From: Pseudopedobacter sp.
GTDB taxonomy: Bacteria > Bacteroidota > Bacteroidia > Sphingobacteriales > Sphingobacteriaceae
DNA: 58,959 nt
Reading direction: 5' to 3'
Assembly (NCBI GenBank): GCA_014378105.1
Contig: JACMOI010000062.1
Location: forward strand, 1-58,959
Shown here: piece after piece, positions 19,301 through 27,471 of the stretch
Numbering within the stretch: the first letter of the stretch is position 1
How the letters are laid out: the number at the start of each line of letters is the position of its first letter
Made by a program: the position numbers and the translations under genes
Notes under the pieces: model-generated
The model's input: the letters and a program-made list of their open reading frames with translations, nothing else
What the model was told of the DNA's origin: nothing
The model's database searches: none

Positions 19301-19565
19301 GGCTGAACCATTTGTTTTCGACGCTTCATTTATTAAGCTTAGAGAAATCAGCTTAGGCTTCGATGTTCCAGTAAATAAGGTTTTCAAAGGGAAAGCTATT
19401 TTTCAGAAAATGTCAGTGTCTTTGGTTGCTAAAAACTTATGGTTAATCGCAAAAGACAAAAATAATAAACACTGGGATCCATCTGAATTAGCTGGTAGGT
19501 TTGGTGAAAACGGACAACTTCCAAGTACAAGAAATATCGGATTGAATTTAAAATTTGGATTCTAA
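16323..19565 (+). CDS. SusC/RagA family TonB-linked outer-membrane transporter (pair 1)
   Basis: Outer-membrane import channel of 1080 residues. The signal peptide ends at ALAQ; a carboxypeptidase-D-like regulatory domain follows (about 22-105, PLPGVSVKVKG and TYIGF motifs), then the TonB plug (about 110-225; LSEVIVTGLG, QALAGKVAGVQLLG, RIRGAGSF, LYVVDGTP) and the barrel ending in LNLKFGF with the terminal Phe needed for outer-membrane assembly. SusC proteins import oligomers captured by a SusD lipoprotein, powered through TonB. Its partner starts 17 bases later. No degradative enzyme or sigma/anti-sigma pair is linked, so the substrate is unknown. Confidence 0.95.
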   Translation: MKKLIRSLFILLLVASTALAQDRTISGTVTAKEDGLPLPGVSVKVKGTKAGTQTGADGRFSLKLPSNSQALVFTYIGFVSQELPISSSDSYNVVLETDAKQLSEVIVTGLGGTRSQKSLSYSAQQVGAEKLALTRETDVNQALAGKVAGVQLLGQAGAKLGASTTIRIRGAGSFSDKQPLYVVDGTPTNIDDLNMDDVESVSVLKGPNATAIYGQRGDAGVVVITTKSAKKTAGIGIEVNQTTTANKVAQLPKYQNTYAGGDSGGEYLTYNYSPNNPVEWKVFDGKKYPDYTDDSSWGPKMDGSEYIPWYAWYPGSQYSFKTAKLTAQPNNIRDFFETGLTVNNNVSFSKVADGFNTRVSFTNLNQKGIIPNSNLNKNYVSTQNSLDLGKYFTATANVNFTSEKLSGDFNDQYSNYSSGNFNSWFHRDLDPSILKELQDLKSPLGSIVSWNHGDPTANTTFNTAGFNKGNYWYNPYTYFNKIDNTSQRDRMFGDLGLTFKPIKSIKISAYIRRNQYNRNYENKTPNILEFSATQTGLKNEYFTGQIFSREDNYELNGSYTKTFKDFSFDFNLGGNIRKNTYRDVRNGTSGGLVVPDLFTISNSKSASSFTNYRQYKKVNSLYGRGSVGYKDFLFVDFSGRNDWSSALPADNNSYFYPSVGASFVFSDIIKSKPNWFSNGKLRASYAQVGSDLDPYQLDLTYGVGSVSYGSNILIGTPNTLTDPNIKPSLSSSYEGGIDLRFLKSRLGISATYYNEVKKNEIISISTSQSSGFDRKIINAGEIQRSGVELQLDGTPVQTKNFTWNASLNVASQKSKVNALAPGLTTYTYDGTVAGDPSASTNAASSSFGFVTIIHQVGSEWGQLRGTGIKKINGQPVLDADGFYTPETNKYFGSVLPDFTGGLFNTFNYKRFNISFLVDFQKGGKFFSLSQQWGTFSGLYAETAANNDKGNNVRDAVSAGGGVHVKGVDASGKPIDTYVEGYDYFHQYYFANRMAEPFVFDASFIKLREISLGFDVPVNKVFKGKAIFQKMSVSLVAKNLWLIAKDKNNKHWDPSELAGRFGENGQLPSTRNIGLNLKFGF

Positions 19566-19582
19566 CTATAAAATAGGAAACA

Positions 19583-21052
19583 ATGAAAATATTAAAAAAT
19601 AATATAATAATCACTTTCTTAGCAGGAGCTACTCTTTTTGCTTCTTGCAGTAGTGATTTCGGAGACTTAAATACGAGTCCAAACGGGGCGAAAGTACCTG
19701 TAACTTCTGCCCTACTAACAAACGGTATTGTTGTCATCTCTTCAAGTGCCACTTTTACAGGTAGAGAGTTTTTAACAAATCCTATGTTGTATGTCCAGTA
19801 TTTCTCCCAAACTCAGTATCCTGATGAATCTCAATATTCATTAGCAGCTGCAAATTGGGGCCCTTATTACTCAGGTGTTCTGGAGGATTTTCAAAAAATA
19901 ATCGATGTAAATAAAGATCCAGCAACAAAGGATTTTGCTGCAAATTCTGGTTCAACAAATAATCAAATCGCAGTTGCTAGAATTCTTAAGGCTTATGTTT
20001 ACGGAAGAGTTACTGATATTTTAGGTGACATACCTTATAGCGAAGCTTTACAGGGTAATCCATCTCCGAAATATGATACGCAGGAGTCTATTTATAAGGA
20101 TTTGATCAAAGAATTGACAGAAGCAGTCGCTCAATTTGATAATGGAGCTACTGTAAAAGGTGATATTTTGTTTAATGGAAGTAACGCGAAATGGCAGAAA
20201 TTTGCAAATTCTTTAAGAATGTCTTTTGCACTTCGTTTATCGAAACAATATCCCGGCGCTTCTGAATACGCAGCTACACAATTCAAGGCTGCTTTAAATG
20301 ATTCTCATGGGTATGTTTCTACCAATGCTGATAATGTATATTACACTCATTTAGAGGATAATAATTTTAGAAACCCGTTTGCTACATTATTTGATGGTAG
20401 AGCAGATTACGCACCAAGTGCTTTCTTTATTAATAAGTTGAAAGACTTTAATGATCCTCGTTTACCTGTTTATGCAACTCCTATTACTAATGGAAGTTAT
20501 AAAGGAATTCCTTACGGTCTAAAAAGAGATGTTCTGTTGCAATGGGAACTTGACAATCCTGAATGGTCTTTAATGGGAAAAGCTCTTCAAACTAAAACAG
20601 CTAAGAACTATATCATCTCGGCTAACATGATGTTATTGGCAAGGGCTGAGGCAGCTCAAAAAGGTTGGACTACTGAGGTTGCTGCAACTTTATATAATGA
20701 TGCAGTAAAAGCAGGTTGGGAACAATATGGAGTATTTGATGCAACTGCTTACGCAACATATATTACAGATCCAAAAACAGCGTTTGCTACTAATCCTTTA
20801 ACTCAAATAGGAATTCAACGTTGGATAGGTTTTTATCCAAATAATGGATTTGAAGCTTGGGCTGCTTGGAGAAGAACTGGAGTACCTGCTTTAACACCAT
20901 CAGCTTATGCAGTTAATGAAAGTAAACAAATCGTGAGAAGATACTTATATCCTTCTAATGAATTTACATTGAATGGAGATAATTTGCAACAAGCTATAAC
21001 TCGTCAAGGTCCTGATAAGGACAATACTAGAGTTTGGTGGGATAAACAATAA
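19583..21052 (+). CDS. SusD/RagB-like nutrient-binding lipoprotein (pair 1, SusD-like 2 type)
   Basis: Surface lipoprotein of 489 residues with lipobox LFASC and lipid-modified Cys22. It belongs to the shorter, divergent SusD-like type rather than the classic SusD: helical TPR-like repeats (AVARILKAYVYGRVTDILGD) and the C-terminal block WIGFYPNNGFEAWAAWRRTG are characteristic. It would cap the SusC channel encoded directly upstream and bind the ligand. A strong terminator begins 14 bases after its stop codon, closing pair 1. Confidence 0.92.
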   Translation: MKILKNNIIITFLAGATLFASCSSDFGDLNTSPNGAKVPVTSALLTNGIVVISSSATFTGREFLTNPMLYVQYFSQTQYPDESQYSLAAANWGPYYSGVLEDFQKIIDVNKDPATKDFAANSGSTNNQIAVARILKAYVYGRVTDILGDIPYSEALQGNPSPKYDTQESIYKDLIKELTEAVAQFDNGATVKGDILFNGSNAKWQKFANSLRMSFALRLSKQYPGASEYAATQFKAALNDSHGYVSTNADNVYYTHLEDNNFRNPFATLFDGRADYAPSAFFINKLKDFNDPRLPVYATPITNGSYKGIPYGLKRDVLLQWELDNPEWSLMGKALQTKTAKNYIISANMMLLARAEAAQKGWTTEVAATLYNDAVKAGWEQYGVFDATAYATYITDPKTAFATNPLTQIGIQRWIGFYPNNGFEAWAAWRRTGVPALTPSAYAVNESKQIVRRYLYPSNEFTLNGDNLQQAITRQGPDKDNTRVWWDKQ

Positions 21053-21065
21053 ATATGCTCATTTT

Positions 21066-21101
21066 AATAAAGCCACTCCAAAAGAGTGGCTTTATTTTTT
21101 T
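21066..21101 (+). terminator. terminator after SusC/SusD pair 1
   Basis: A perfect 13-bp stem (AATAAAGCCACTC 21066-21078 / 21084-21096), a 5-base loop and a T run to 21101. Confidence 0.9.
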
Positions 21102-21126
21102 AGATGTTTATGTAAATAATAAATCT

Positions 21127-21819
21127 ATGAAAACCTTTATTTTAATCATATCACTAGCTTTTATTAGCATAGTTGCATACGCTCAAGATTGCGTTGTGTT
21201 AGCCGACAATTTAAAAGGTACTTATGAAGGCGGATGTAAAAAAGGCAAGGCAGACGGTATAGGGGCTTTAAAGGGAGATAATTCTTATGAAGGAGAATTT
21301 AAAAATGGTTATCCTCAAGGAATAGGAAAGTTTACATTTAGTAATGGAGATATTTATAATGGCGCATTTAAAAAGGGTGAAATGGAAGGCGAAGGTGAAT
21401 ATATCTTTGCAGACAAATCTAAATCAATTAAAAAGGGGTTTTGGAAAGACAACAAATATATAGGGAAGTATTTGAAGCCTTATGAAATATACACCAAAAC
21501 CAGTCATATCAGTAGATCTGAAATTAAAAAGATTTTAGACAATCCTGAGAATTCAGTAACAATCACGGTTGAAAGCACTACTGGAGGACTTCCTGGTAAC
21601 AACTCTGCACCATCTAAACCAGTAATTACAGACATTATTCCTTCAAAGGGATCGTTTTTAAATAAAAGCAAGTTAAGTTCCGGAGCTAAATCAACATTTA
21701 TTAAGTTAACTTCAGTTAATTATCCTTTTAAAGCAAAAGTTCGAATTGGAAATGAGGAATTTGAGTTTGAACTACTAGAAGAGGGGTTTTATACCATAAA
21801 TATTTTTTTAAATGAGTAG
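21127..21819 (+). CDS. exported MORN-repeat protein
   Basis: 230 residues from the ATG at 21127. A longer in-frame start at 21055 would run through the terminator stem at 21066-21101 and bury the signal peptide, so 21127 is chosen. The signal peptide ends near AYAQ. Three to four MORN repeats follow at about 30-105 (YEGGCKKGKADGIG, YEGEFKNGYPQGIG, YNGAFKKGEMEGEG, and a weaker copy ending in KGFWKDNKYIG). The C-terminal half, with a beta-rich end, matches nothing I recognise. It lies alone between Sus pairs 1 and 2. The function is unknown; MORN repeats in exported bacterial proteins may bind lipid or other proteins. Confidence 0.8.
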   Translation: MKTFILIISLAFISIVAYAQDCVVLADNLKGTYEGGCKKGKADGIGALKGDNSYEGEFKNGYPQGIGKFTFSNGDIYNGAFKKGEMEGEGEYIFADKSKSIKKGFWKDNKYIGKYLKPYEIYTKTSHISRSEIKKILDNPENSVTITVESTTGGLPGNNSAPSKPVITDIIPSKGSFLNKSKLSSGAKSTFIKLTSVNYPFKAKVRIGNEEFEFELLEEGFYTINIFLNE

Positions 21820-21861
21820 ATAAAACTTATAACTTCATTAAATATTCATTCATTTCGTGTT

Positions 21862-21993
21862 ATAATTACTGTTTAACTAAAATGTAATTATGAATATGAA
21901 AAGAATTTTACAAAGTTTCTTTCTCTTCTTGTTTCTCATAAGCGCTATCGCCGCTTCTGCACAAGATAGAACAGTTTCTGGAACAGTAAAGGC
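21862..21993 (+). repeat. leader and signal-peptide segment shared with SusC pair 3
   Basis: This 132-base stretch (28 bases before the first ATG plus the first codons of the SusC gene) matches 27340-27471 closely with no length change. Upstream of it the two loci diverge. Within the copy here, ATAATTAC (21862-21869) and GTAATTAT (21884-21891) form a perfect inverted repeat reaching the first ATG. Confidence 0.7.
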
Positions 21994-24900
21994 ACAAGAG
22001 GATAGCTATCCTTTGCCTGGAGTTTCAGTAAAAGCAAATGGTACCGAAATTGGTACCCAAACAGATGTAAATGGAAATTTCTCACTTAGAGTTCCATCTA
22101 CTACCAAAACCTTAACTTTCAGTTATATAGGTTTTAAATCCATTACATTAAACATTAATGCTAATAATACAATGAATGTATTATTGGAAACTGATTCAAA
22201 ACAACTTGGAGAAGTTATTGTAACTGGAGCATTAGGAATAAAAAGAGCAGCCAAAGAAAATGGTTATGCAGAAACTAATATTTCTTCAAAAGAGCTTAAT
22301 CAGGCTAGTGTTATTAACATCGCCAACGGATTAACAGCCAAGGTATCGGGATTACAAATAAATACAATCAACAATGGGATTGATCCAGGTTTAAGAATTG
22401 TGTTAAGAGGTAACAGATCTATTAATGGCAATAACACTGCTTTAGTGGTTTTAGATGGTATCCCTGTACCAAGTAGTACTTTAGCATCAATTAACCCAAA
22501 TGATATAGAATCGGTAAACGTTTTAAAAGGAGCCAGCGCAGCGGCACTTTATGGTTCTGAAGCATCAAACGGCGCATTGGTTGTGACAACAAAAAAAGCG
22601 ACTACAAATGGAAAACCTGTAATCAAGTATAGTAATTCATCTCAGTTACAAACTGTTGCCTATTTGCCTGATATCCAAACAACTTATGGACAATATGGTG
22701 GAGAGCCAGCTCCTGATTTAGATCCATTGACTGGTTTTGCAAAGTATGTACCCTATGAAAATCAACTTTTCGGACCAAAATATGATGGCTCTAATGTTGA
22801 TTTTGGCCCTCCATTGCAGGATGGTACGCAACAAAAAGGAACCTATACCTCACAAGGAAATCAATTAAAAAGATTTTTTGAAACAGGCAGGGTCATTCAA
22901 AATGATATTTCTTTTGCCCAAGGAGATAAAGACAACTCTTTTTTCTTGTCCTATCAAAATGCTTATACTAAAGGAATTGTTCCTAACGATGTGAGTAAAA
23001 GAAATGCGATAAGAGTAGGCGCAAGTAAAACTTACGGTAATTTTAAAGCTGATTTTTCTTTGGGTTATACAAATACCGACATCAGCACTTATTTTGGTGG
23101 TTATGATGGGTCAAACTTATATGCAAATATTTTACAAGTTCCCGCTAACATTGATATAAGATCTTTAAAGGATCCTTTTGGAAAATTCACAAATCCTAAC
23201 GACTACTTTTCAGGATACTCAATTAACCCTTATTGGGTAACCAGTCAATCAAGAATTAATAATAGAAGAGATGTTTTACTAGCAAACGCAAGTGCAAATT
23301 ATGCACCAACTAAGTGGTTTGATGCGACCTATAGAATTTCTCAAAATTACGGAATCTATCAACAAAAACGTACTCAAAGCGAAGTTATATTTTCACAATA
23401 TGCAATAAATGATCCTTTGGGTGTGGGTAACAGACCTTCTGGTTATCCTAGTGGTAAGATACCAGGTCAAGTTTCTGATTATACCCAATTTGGAGATGGA
23501 GGAACAGGTTACAACAGATTTCAACAAGATTTACTTTTAAATTTTAAACATACTTTCTTTGATGATTTTAAAACAAATTTATTGTTAGGTAGCACTGTTT
23601 GGCAACAAAAATATAAATTCGTTTCTACAGGAAGTAATAGTTTGTTGATTCCAAATTATTATAACGTGAATGCAATTGGGGGGGTAGCAGATGCTTCAGA
23701 GGGAGAAGCCTTAATTAGACAAATAGGCGTATATGGATCTTTGAACATAGGATATAAAGATTATGCTTTTTTAGAAGTTACAGGGCGTAACGATTTTGAT
23801 TCTAGATTAGGTAAAGCGAACAGATCTTTCTTCTATCCATCCGTGAAAGCTTCATTTATTTTTACCGATGCTATTAGTGCTTTGAAAAACAATAAGATCA
23901 TTAACTATGGTAAATTAAGAGCAGCTTATAGTCAAGTTGGTCAAGTTAATATTGGCCCATATTCTCTACAAAACACTTATTCTGTTACGTCTGGCTATCC
24001 TTACGGAAGTTTAGGGGCACTATCTTTAGGAACAACAAACAACAATCCGGATTTAAAGCCAGAATTAGTTACTGAAATAGAATTTGGTACCGAATTAGGT
24101 TTTTTTGATAGCAGAATTAATTTAATTGCTACCTATTTTAATCAAGACAGTAAGAACCAAACATTTAGTATTGTTACCTCAGCAGCTACTGGATTTAATA
24201 GGGCCACTATTAATGCTGGTGAATTACAATCTAAGGGTTTTGAATTTGATTTAAAAGGGGCAGTACTTACCAAACAAAAGAATAAAGTTAGTTTAGATTT
24301 AGGCGGAAACTTAGGGATATACAACTCGGAAGTTAAATCCTTATTATCAGGGGGTCCTCAGGAATTTCAGATTTCTGGTGCTTCAAATAATACTTTTGCT
24401 ATAGTAGGGCAACCTTACCCAATAATTAAGGGTACAGATTTATTAAGAGATCCTCAAGGGCGGGTAATTGTATCTCCTACAACTGGGTATCCAAGTATTA
24501 ATCCTACTCAACAATCATTTGGTAGGGCAACTCCTAAGTATATCTTGGGCTTAAATGCAAGCGTTGGTTATAAATTTGTCACTTTAAGTGCTGTAGCAGA
24601 ATATAGAGGGGGTTACTCTATATTAAATCAAGTAGGCTCAACGTTAACTTTTACAGGTCAATCAGCGCTTAGCGCATCGGCAGGAAGACAACGTTTCATT
24701 TTCCCTAACTCAGTGACTCAAAATACAGATGGTACTTTCACATCAAATACAAGTGTACCCGTTAGAGATGGAAATTATGGCTTTTGGCAGGGTAATTACT
24801 ACCGAGCTAATAGCACTTATGTAACCAGTGCAGCTTTTTGGAAATTAAGAGAAGTTAATTTGAGCTTTGATCTTAATCAATTCATAAAGAACAAAAAATA

Positions 24901-25078
24901 CATAAAAGGGGCATTTTTTAGCGTAAATGGAAGAAATTTACTTCTGTTTAAACCTAAGGAAAATACTTTTGCAGATCCTGAATTTAGTTTAGATAATTCC
25001 AATGCGGTAGGTCAAACGAATTCAAACCAAATTCCTCCAACACGTATCTTCGGAGCTAATTTACAGATCACATTTTAA
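21890..25078 (+). CDS. SusC/RagA family TonB-linked outer-membrane transporter (pair 2)
   Basis: 1062 residues; translation may start at the second ATG (21896), which gives the signal peptide directly. The signal peptide ends at ASAQ. The regulatory domain (PLPGVSVKANG, FSYIGFKS) leads to the plug (LGEVIVTGALG, NGLTAKVSGLQI, RIVLRGNRSI, ALVVLDGIPVP, ASAAALYGSEASNGALVVTT) and a barrel ending in NLQITF. The usual TonB-box region is followed by the variant AKENGY, so the plug differs from pair 3 although the first 45 residues are nearly the same. Its TAA overlaps the ATG of the next gene by one base (TAATG), which indicates translational coupling with its SusD. Confidence 0.95.
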   Translation: MNMKRILQSFFLFLFLISAIAASAQDRTVSGTVKAQEDSYPLPGVSVKANGTEIGTQTDVNGNFSLRVPSTTKTLTFSYIGFKSITLNINANNTMNVLLETDSKQLGEVIVTGALGIKRAAKENGYAETNISSKELNQASVINIANGLTAKVSGLQINTINNGIDPGLRIVLRGNRSINGNNTALVVLDGIPVPSSTLASINPNDIESVNVLKGASAAALYGSEASNGALVVTTKKATTNGKPVIKYSNSSQLQTVAYLPDIQTTYGQYGGEPAPDLDPLTGFAKYVPYENQLFGPKYDGSNVDFGPPLQDGTQQKGTYTSQGNQLKRFFETGRVIQNDISFAQGDKDNSFFLSYQNAYTKGIVPNDVSKRNAIRVGASKTYGNFKADFSLGYTNTDISTYFGGYDGSNLYANILQVPANIDIRSLKDPFGKFTNPNDYFSGYSINPYWVTSQSRINNRRDVLLANASANYAPTKWFDATYRISQNYGIYQQKRTQSEVIFSQYAINDPLGVGNRPSGYPSGKIPGQVSDYTQFGDGGTGYNRFQQDLLLNFKHTFFDDFKTNLLLGSTVWQQKYKFVSTGSNSLLIPNYYNVNAIGGVADASEGEALIRQIGVYGSLNIGYKDYAFLEVTGRNDFDSRLGKANRSFFYPSVKASFIFTDAISALKNNKIINYGKLRAAYSQVGQVNIGPYSLQNTYSVTSGYPYGSLGALSLGTTNNNPDLKPELVTEIEFGTELGFFDSRINLIATYFNQDSKNQTFSIVTSAATGFNRATINAGELQSKGFEFDLKGAVLTKQKNKVSLDLGGNLGIYNSEVKSLLSGGPQEFQISGASNNTFAIVGQPYPIIKGTDLLRDPQGRVIVSPTTGYPSINPTQQSFGRATPKYILGLNASVGYKFVTLSAVAEYRGGYSILNQVGSTLTFTGQSALSASAGRQRFIFPNSVTQNTDGTFTSNTSVPVRDGNYGFWQGNYYRANSTYVTSAAFWKLREVNLSFDLNQFIKNKKYIKGAFFSVNGRNLLLFKPKENTFADPEFSLDNSNAVGQTNSNQIPPTRIFGANLQITF

Positions 25079-26643
25079 TGATAATTAATATGAAAAAGAA
25101 AATATTTATAATTACTTTATTTGCAGCATTTGCTTTGCAAAGTTGCAAGAAGGATTTTTTAAATCTCGAAACAAATCCTAACACCCCTTCAGTTGCTACC
25201 CCTCAATTTTTGTTATCAGGTGCAGAAAAAACAACTGCCGATATAATGAATGGTGCATTAGGTAGCTATTTTGCAACTTATGGTGTATGGATGGGTTACA
25301 CTTCGCCAAGTGGTAACTTTGTACCAAATACTGTTTTAGTTTCTTATGGTTTTGGTACCGATGATTACCAGGTTTTTACACCATTGTACCAAAATTTAAC
25401 AAATTATGATGCTTTGGAGAAATTAGCGGTTTCTGATCCAAGTTTAGCTTATTTTCAAGCTATTTCAAAAGTGATGAAAGCCTATGCTTTTCAAGCCTTG
25501 GTTGATAATTATAATAATGTCCCATACACAGATGCATTTCAAGCTGCAAAAAACATCACGCCTAAATATGATAAAGGTGAGGCTATTTATGATGATTTAA
25601 TGAAACAGTTAGATGCAGCTATTGATTTGATCAATAAAAATGCTTCTGCTACCAATCCTGGAGCAGCAGATGTAATTTTTAAAGGAAACATGACTAGCTG
25701 GAAAAAATTTGCTAATACGCTAAAATTGAGAATTGTTTTAAGACAAACTAATTTAACGGCTAAGCAAGCAGCTTTAAAAACAGCATTATTAACCACTTCT
25801 TCAGAAGGATATTTAGATGAAACTTTAAGAGCGGCAGTTAATCCTGGATTTTTAAATAGCGATGCAACTGGAGGTCAGCAGAGTTCATTTTATAGAGGTT
25901 ATGGTTTCGATCAAAATGGGAATGCCCAAGGTAATAACACTTATTATAGAGCTAACACTTACGGAGTAACGAAGTTGAAGAGTACTAACGATCCAAGATT
26001 AGGCTATTTTTACGCTACCATCCCAACGGGAACTTATACTGGTCAGATTAGGGGAAATGCTTTTGGCGATTTGCAATCATTACAAAATGCTAATACAAGT
26101 GCAATAGGTCCTGGTTTATTAAAATCTGCAACACAAGATGCTATTTTATTCTCATCAGCTGAAGCACTATTTTTACAGTCCGAAGCAGTAGTAAGAGGAA
26201 TTCTCACTGGTGATGCTAAAAGTTTATACCAAAAAGGAATTACAATATCTTTCGTGAATTTAGCTCTAAATGCCCCAGCACCAATTAAATCGACAGACCC
26301 TGTTTTGCCCTATTCTTCTGCAAATGCAGCAACTTTAGCAGCAACATATTATAATCAGGCTATTGTAAATGTTGGATGGGATAGTTCACCAGATAAAATT
26401 GAAGCTATCATCAACCAAAAATGGACAGCGATAAATGGCTATTCAAATTTGGAAAGCTATAATGAGTATCGTAGAACTGGTTTTCCTTTAGATGTGCCAA
26501 GATCGGTTGCATCTGGCGCTTTAGGTACTACGCTACCATCAAGAATTGCTTATCCAACATCTGAGTATCAACAAAATGCTGCGGTTGTAAAAGCAGAAGG
26601 AACTATAGATAGATTTACCTCAAAGATATTTTGGGCAAAATAA
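25078..26643 (+). CDS. SusD/RagB-like nutrient-binding lipoprotein (pair 2, SusD-like 2 type)
   Basis: 521 residues; an internal start at 25090 (MKKKIF...) would give a cleaner lipoprotein signal peptide. The lipobox LQSC gives a lipidated Cys23 (numbered from 25078). Like the pair 1 partner it is of the divergent SusD-like type, with FLLSGAEKTTADIMN near the start, helical repeats, and a late WTAINGYSNLESYNEYRRTG block. It is coupled to the SusC gene by TAATG and followed after 21 bases by a DUF1735-type lipoprotein, so pair 2 is a three-gene operon. Confidence 0.92.
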   Translation: MIINMKKKIFIITLFAAFALQSCKKDFLNLETNPNTPSVATPQFLLSGAEKTTADIMNGALGSYFATYGVWMGYTSPSGNFVPNTVLVSYGFGTDDYQVFTPLYQNLTNYDALEKLAVSDPSLAYFQAISKVMKAYAFQALVDNYNNVPYTDAFQAAKNITPKYDKGEAIYDDLMKQLDAAIDLINKNASATNPGAADVIFKGNMTSWKKFANTLKLRIVLRQTNLTAKQAALKTALLTTSSEGYLDETLRAAVNPGFLNSDATGGQQSSFYRGYGFDQNGNAQGNNTYYRANTYGVTKLKSTNDPRLGYFYATIPTGTYTGQIRGNAFGDLQSLQNANTSAIGPGLLKSATQDAILFSSAEALFLQSEAVVRGILTGDAKSLYQKGITISFVNLALNAPAPIKSTDPVLPYSSANAATLAATYYNQAIVNVGWDSSPDKIEAIINQKWTAINGYSNLESYNEYRRTGFPLDVPRSVASGALGTTLPSRIAYPTSEYQQNAAVVKAEGTIDRFTSKIFWAK

Positions 26644-26664
26644 ATTTTTTAAAATAGATAAGAC

Positions 26665-27219
26665 ATGAAATCAAAATCCATAATAATGTATTTCTTAACA
26701 GCGGGCTTAGCGTTCTTTTCACTAACGTCCTGTTTGAAATCTGGCGATAAGTATATAGATTTTTCTAAAGTTGGTACGCTTATAGAATTGCCATTAGCAG
26801 CTTATAGGCCTTCAACACATACACCATCATTAACGGTATATAAAATAGCTGTTCAAACGTATGCTGCAGCTTCAACACCTTCTGATTTGCCTGTTGTTGT
26901 AAATATCGCCTCTCCAGAAACTTTAGGAAGTGATTTAACAGTAACTTTAGCAGCTGACCCTGCCGCTTTAGCAGATTTAAAGACTAAGATAGGTAACACC
27001 ACTTATGTATTGTTGCCTGCTGCTGGTTATACAATTACTAATCCTACAACAACAATTATTGCGGGAAAAAGAACTGGAACGGTTACGGTAAAAATCAATA
27101 CAGCAGTGATTGATAAAACAATTACTACTTATATTTTACCTATATCAATTACAGATGCAAGTGGTCAAACTATTAGTAAATACAAAACTGTATTTTACAA
27201 TATTAAAGTGACTAGTTAG
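26665..27219 (+). CDS. DUF1735-type lipoprotein
   Basis: Lipoprotein of 184 residues with lipobox LTSC (Cys23). The rest is one beta-sandwich domain resembling the DUF1735 (BT_3987-like N-terminal) domain that accompanies SusC/SusD operons, often at the start of surface glycan-binding or endo-acting enzymes. Typical features seen: LPVVVNIASPETLGSDLTVT, a long Y-x-L-L-P-A-A-G-Y motif, and a late IPITDASG-like strand (ILPISITDASG). No catalytic domain is attached here. It probably sits on the cell surface as an accessory binding protein of pair 2. A strong terminator follows. Confidence 0.8.
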   Translation: MKSKSIIMYFLTAGLAFFSLTSCLKSGDKYIDFSKVGTLIELPLAAYRPSTHTPSLTVYKIAVQTYAAASTPSDLPVVVNIASPETLGSDLTVTLAADPAALADLKTKIGNTTYVLLPAAGYTITNPTTTIIAGKRTGTVTVKINTAVIDKTITTYILPISITDASGQTISKYKTVFYNIKVTS

Positions 27220-27249
27220 AAATTTATAAAGTATAATAAGTTATGCATG

Positions 27250-27285
27250 AGGGGATTATCTAAATTTTAGATAATCCCTTTTTTT
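27250..27285 (+). terminator. terminator after SusC/SusD pair 2 and DUF1735 gene
   Basis: A perfect 13-bp stem (GGGATTATCTAAA 27252-27264 / 27266-27278) extended by a G-T and an A-T pair, followed by seven T (27279-27285). Confidence 0.92.
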
Positions 27286-27339
27286 ATTAATTTCTTTCCA
27301 AACTGGTAAAGTTTCATAAAAAACTCATTCTTTTCCTTG

Positions 27340-27471
27340 ATAATTACATTTTAACTAAAACTTAATTATGATTATGAAAAGAATTTTACAAAGTTTCTTT
27401 CTATCTCTGTTGCTCATAAGCGCTCTCGGTGCTTCTGCTCAAGATAGGACCGTTTCTGGAACAGTAAAGGC
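27340..27471 (+). repeat. leader and signal-peptide segment shared with SusC pair 2
   Basis: Counterpart of 21862-21993, the same length with scattered base differences. It covers ATAATTAC before the gene, the tandem ATGs (27368, 27374) and the signal peptide and first mature residues. Confidence 0.7.
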
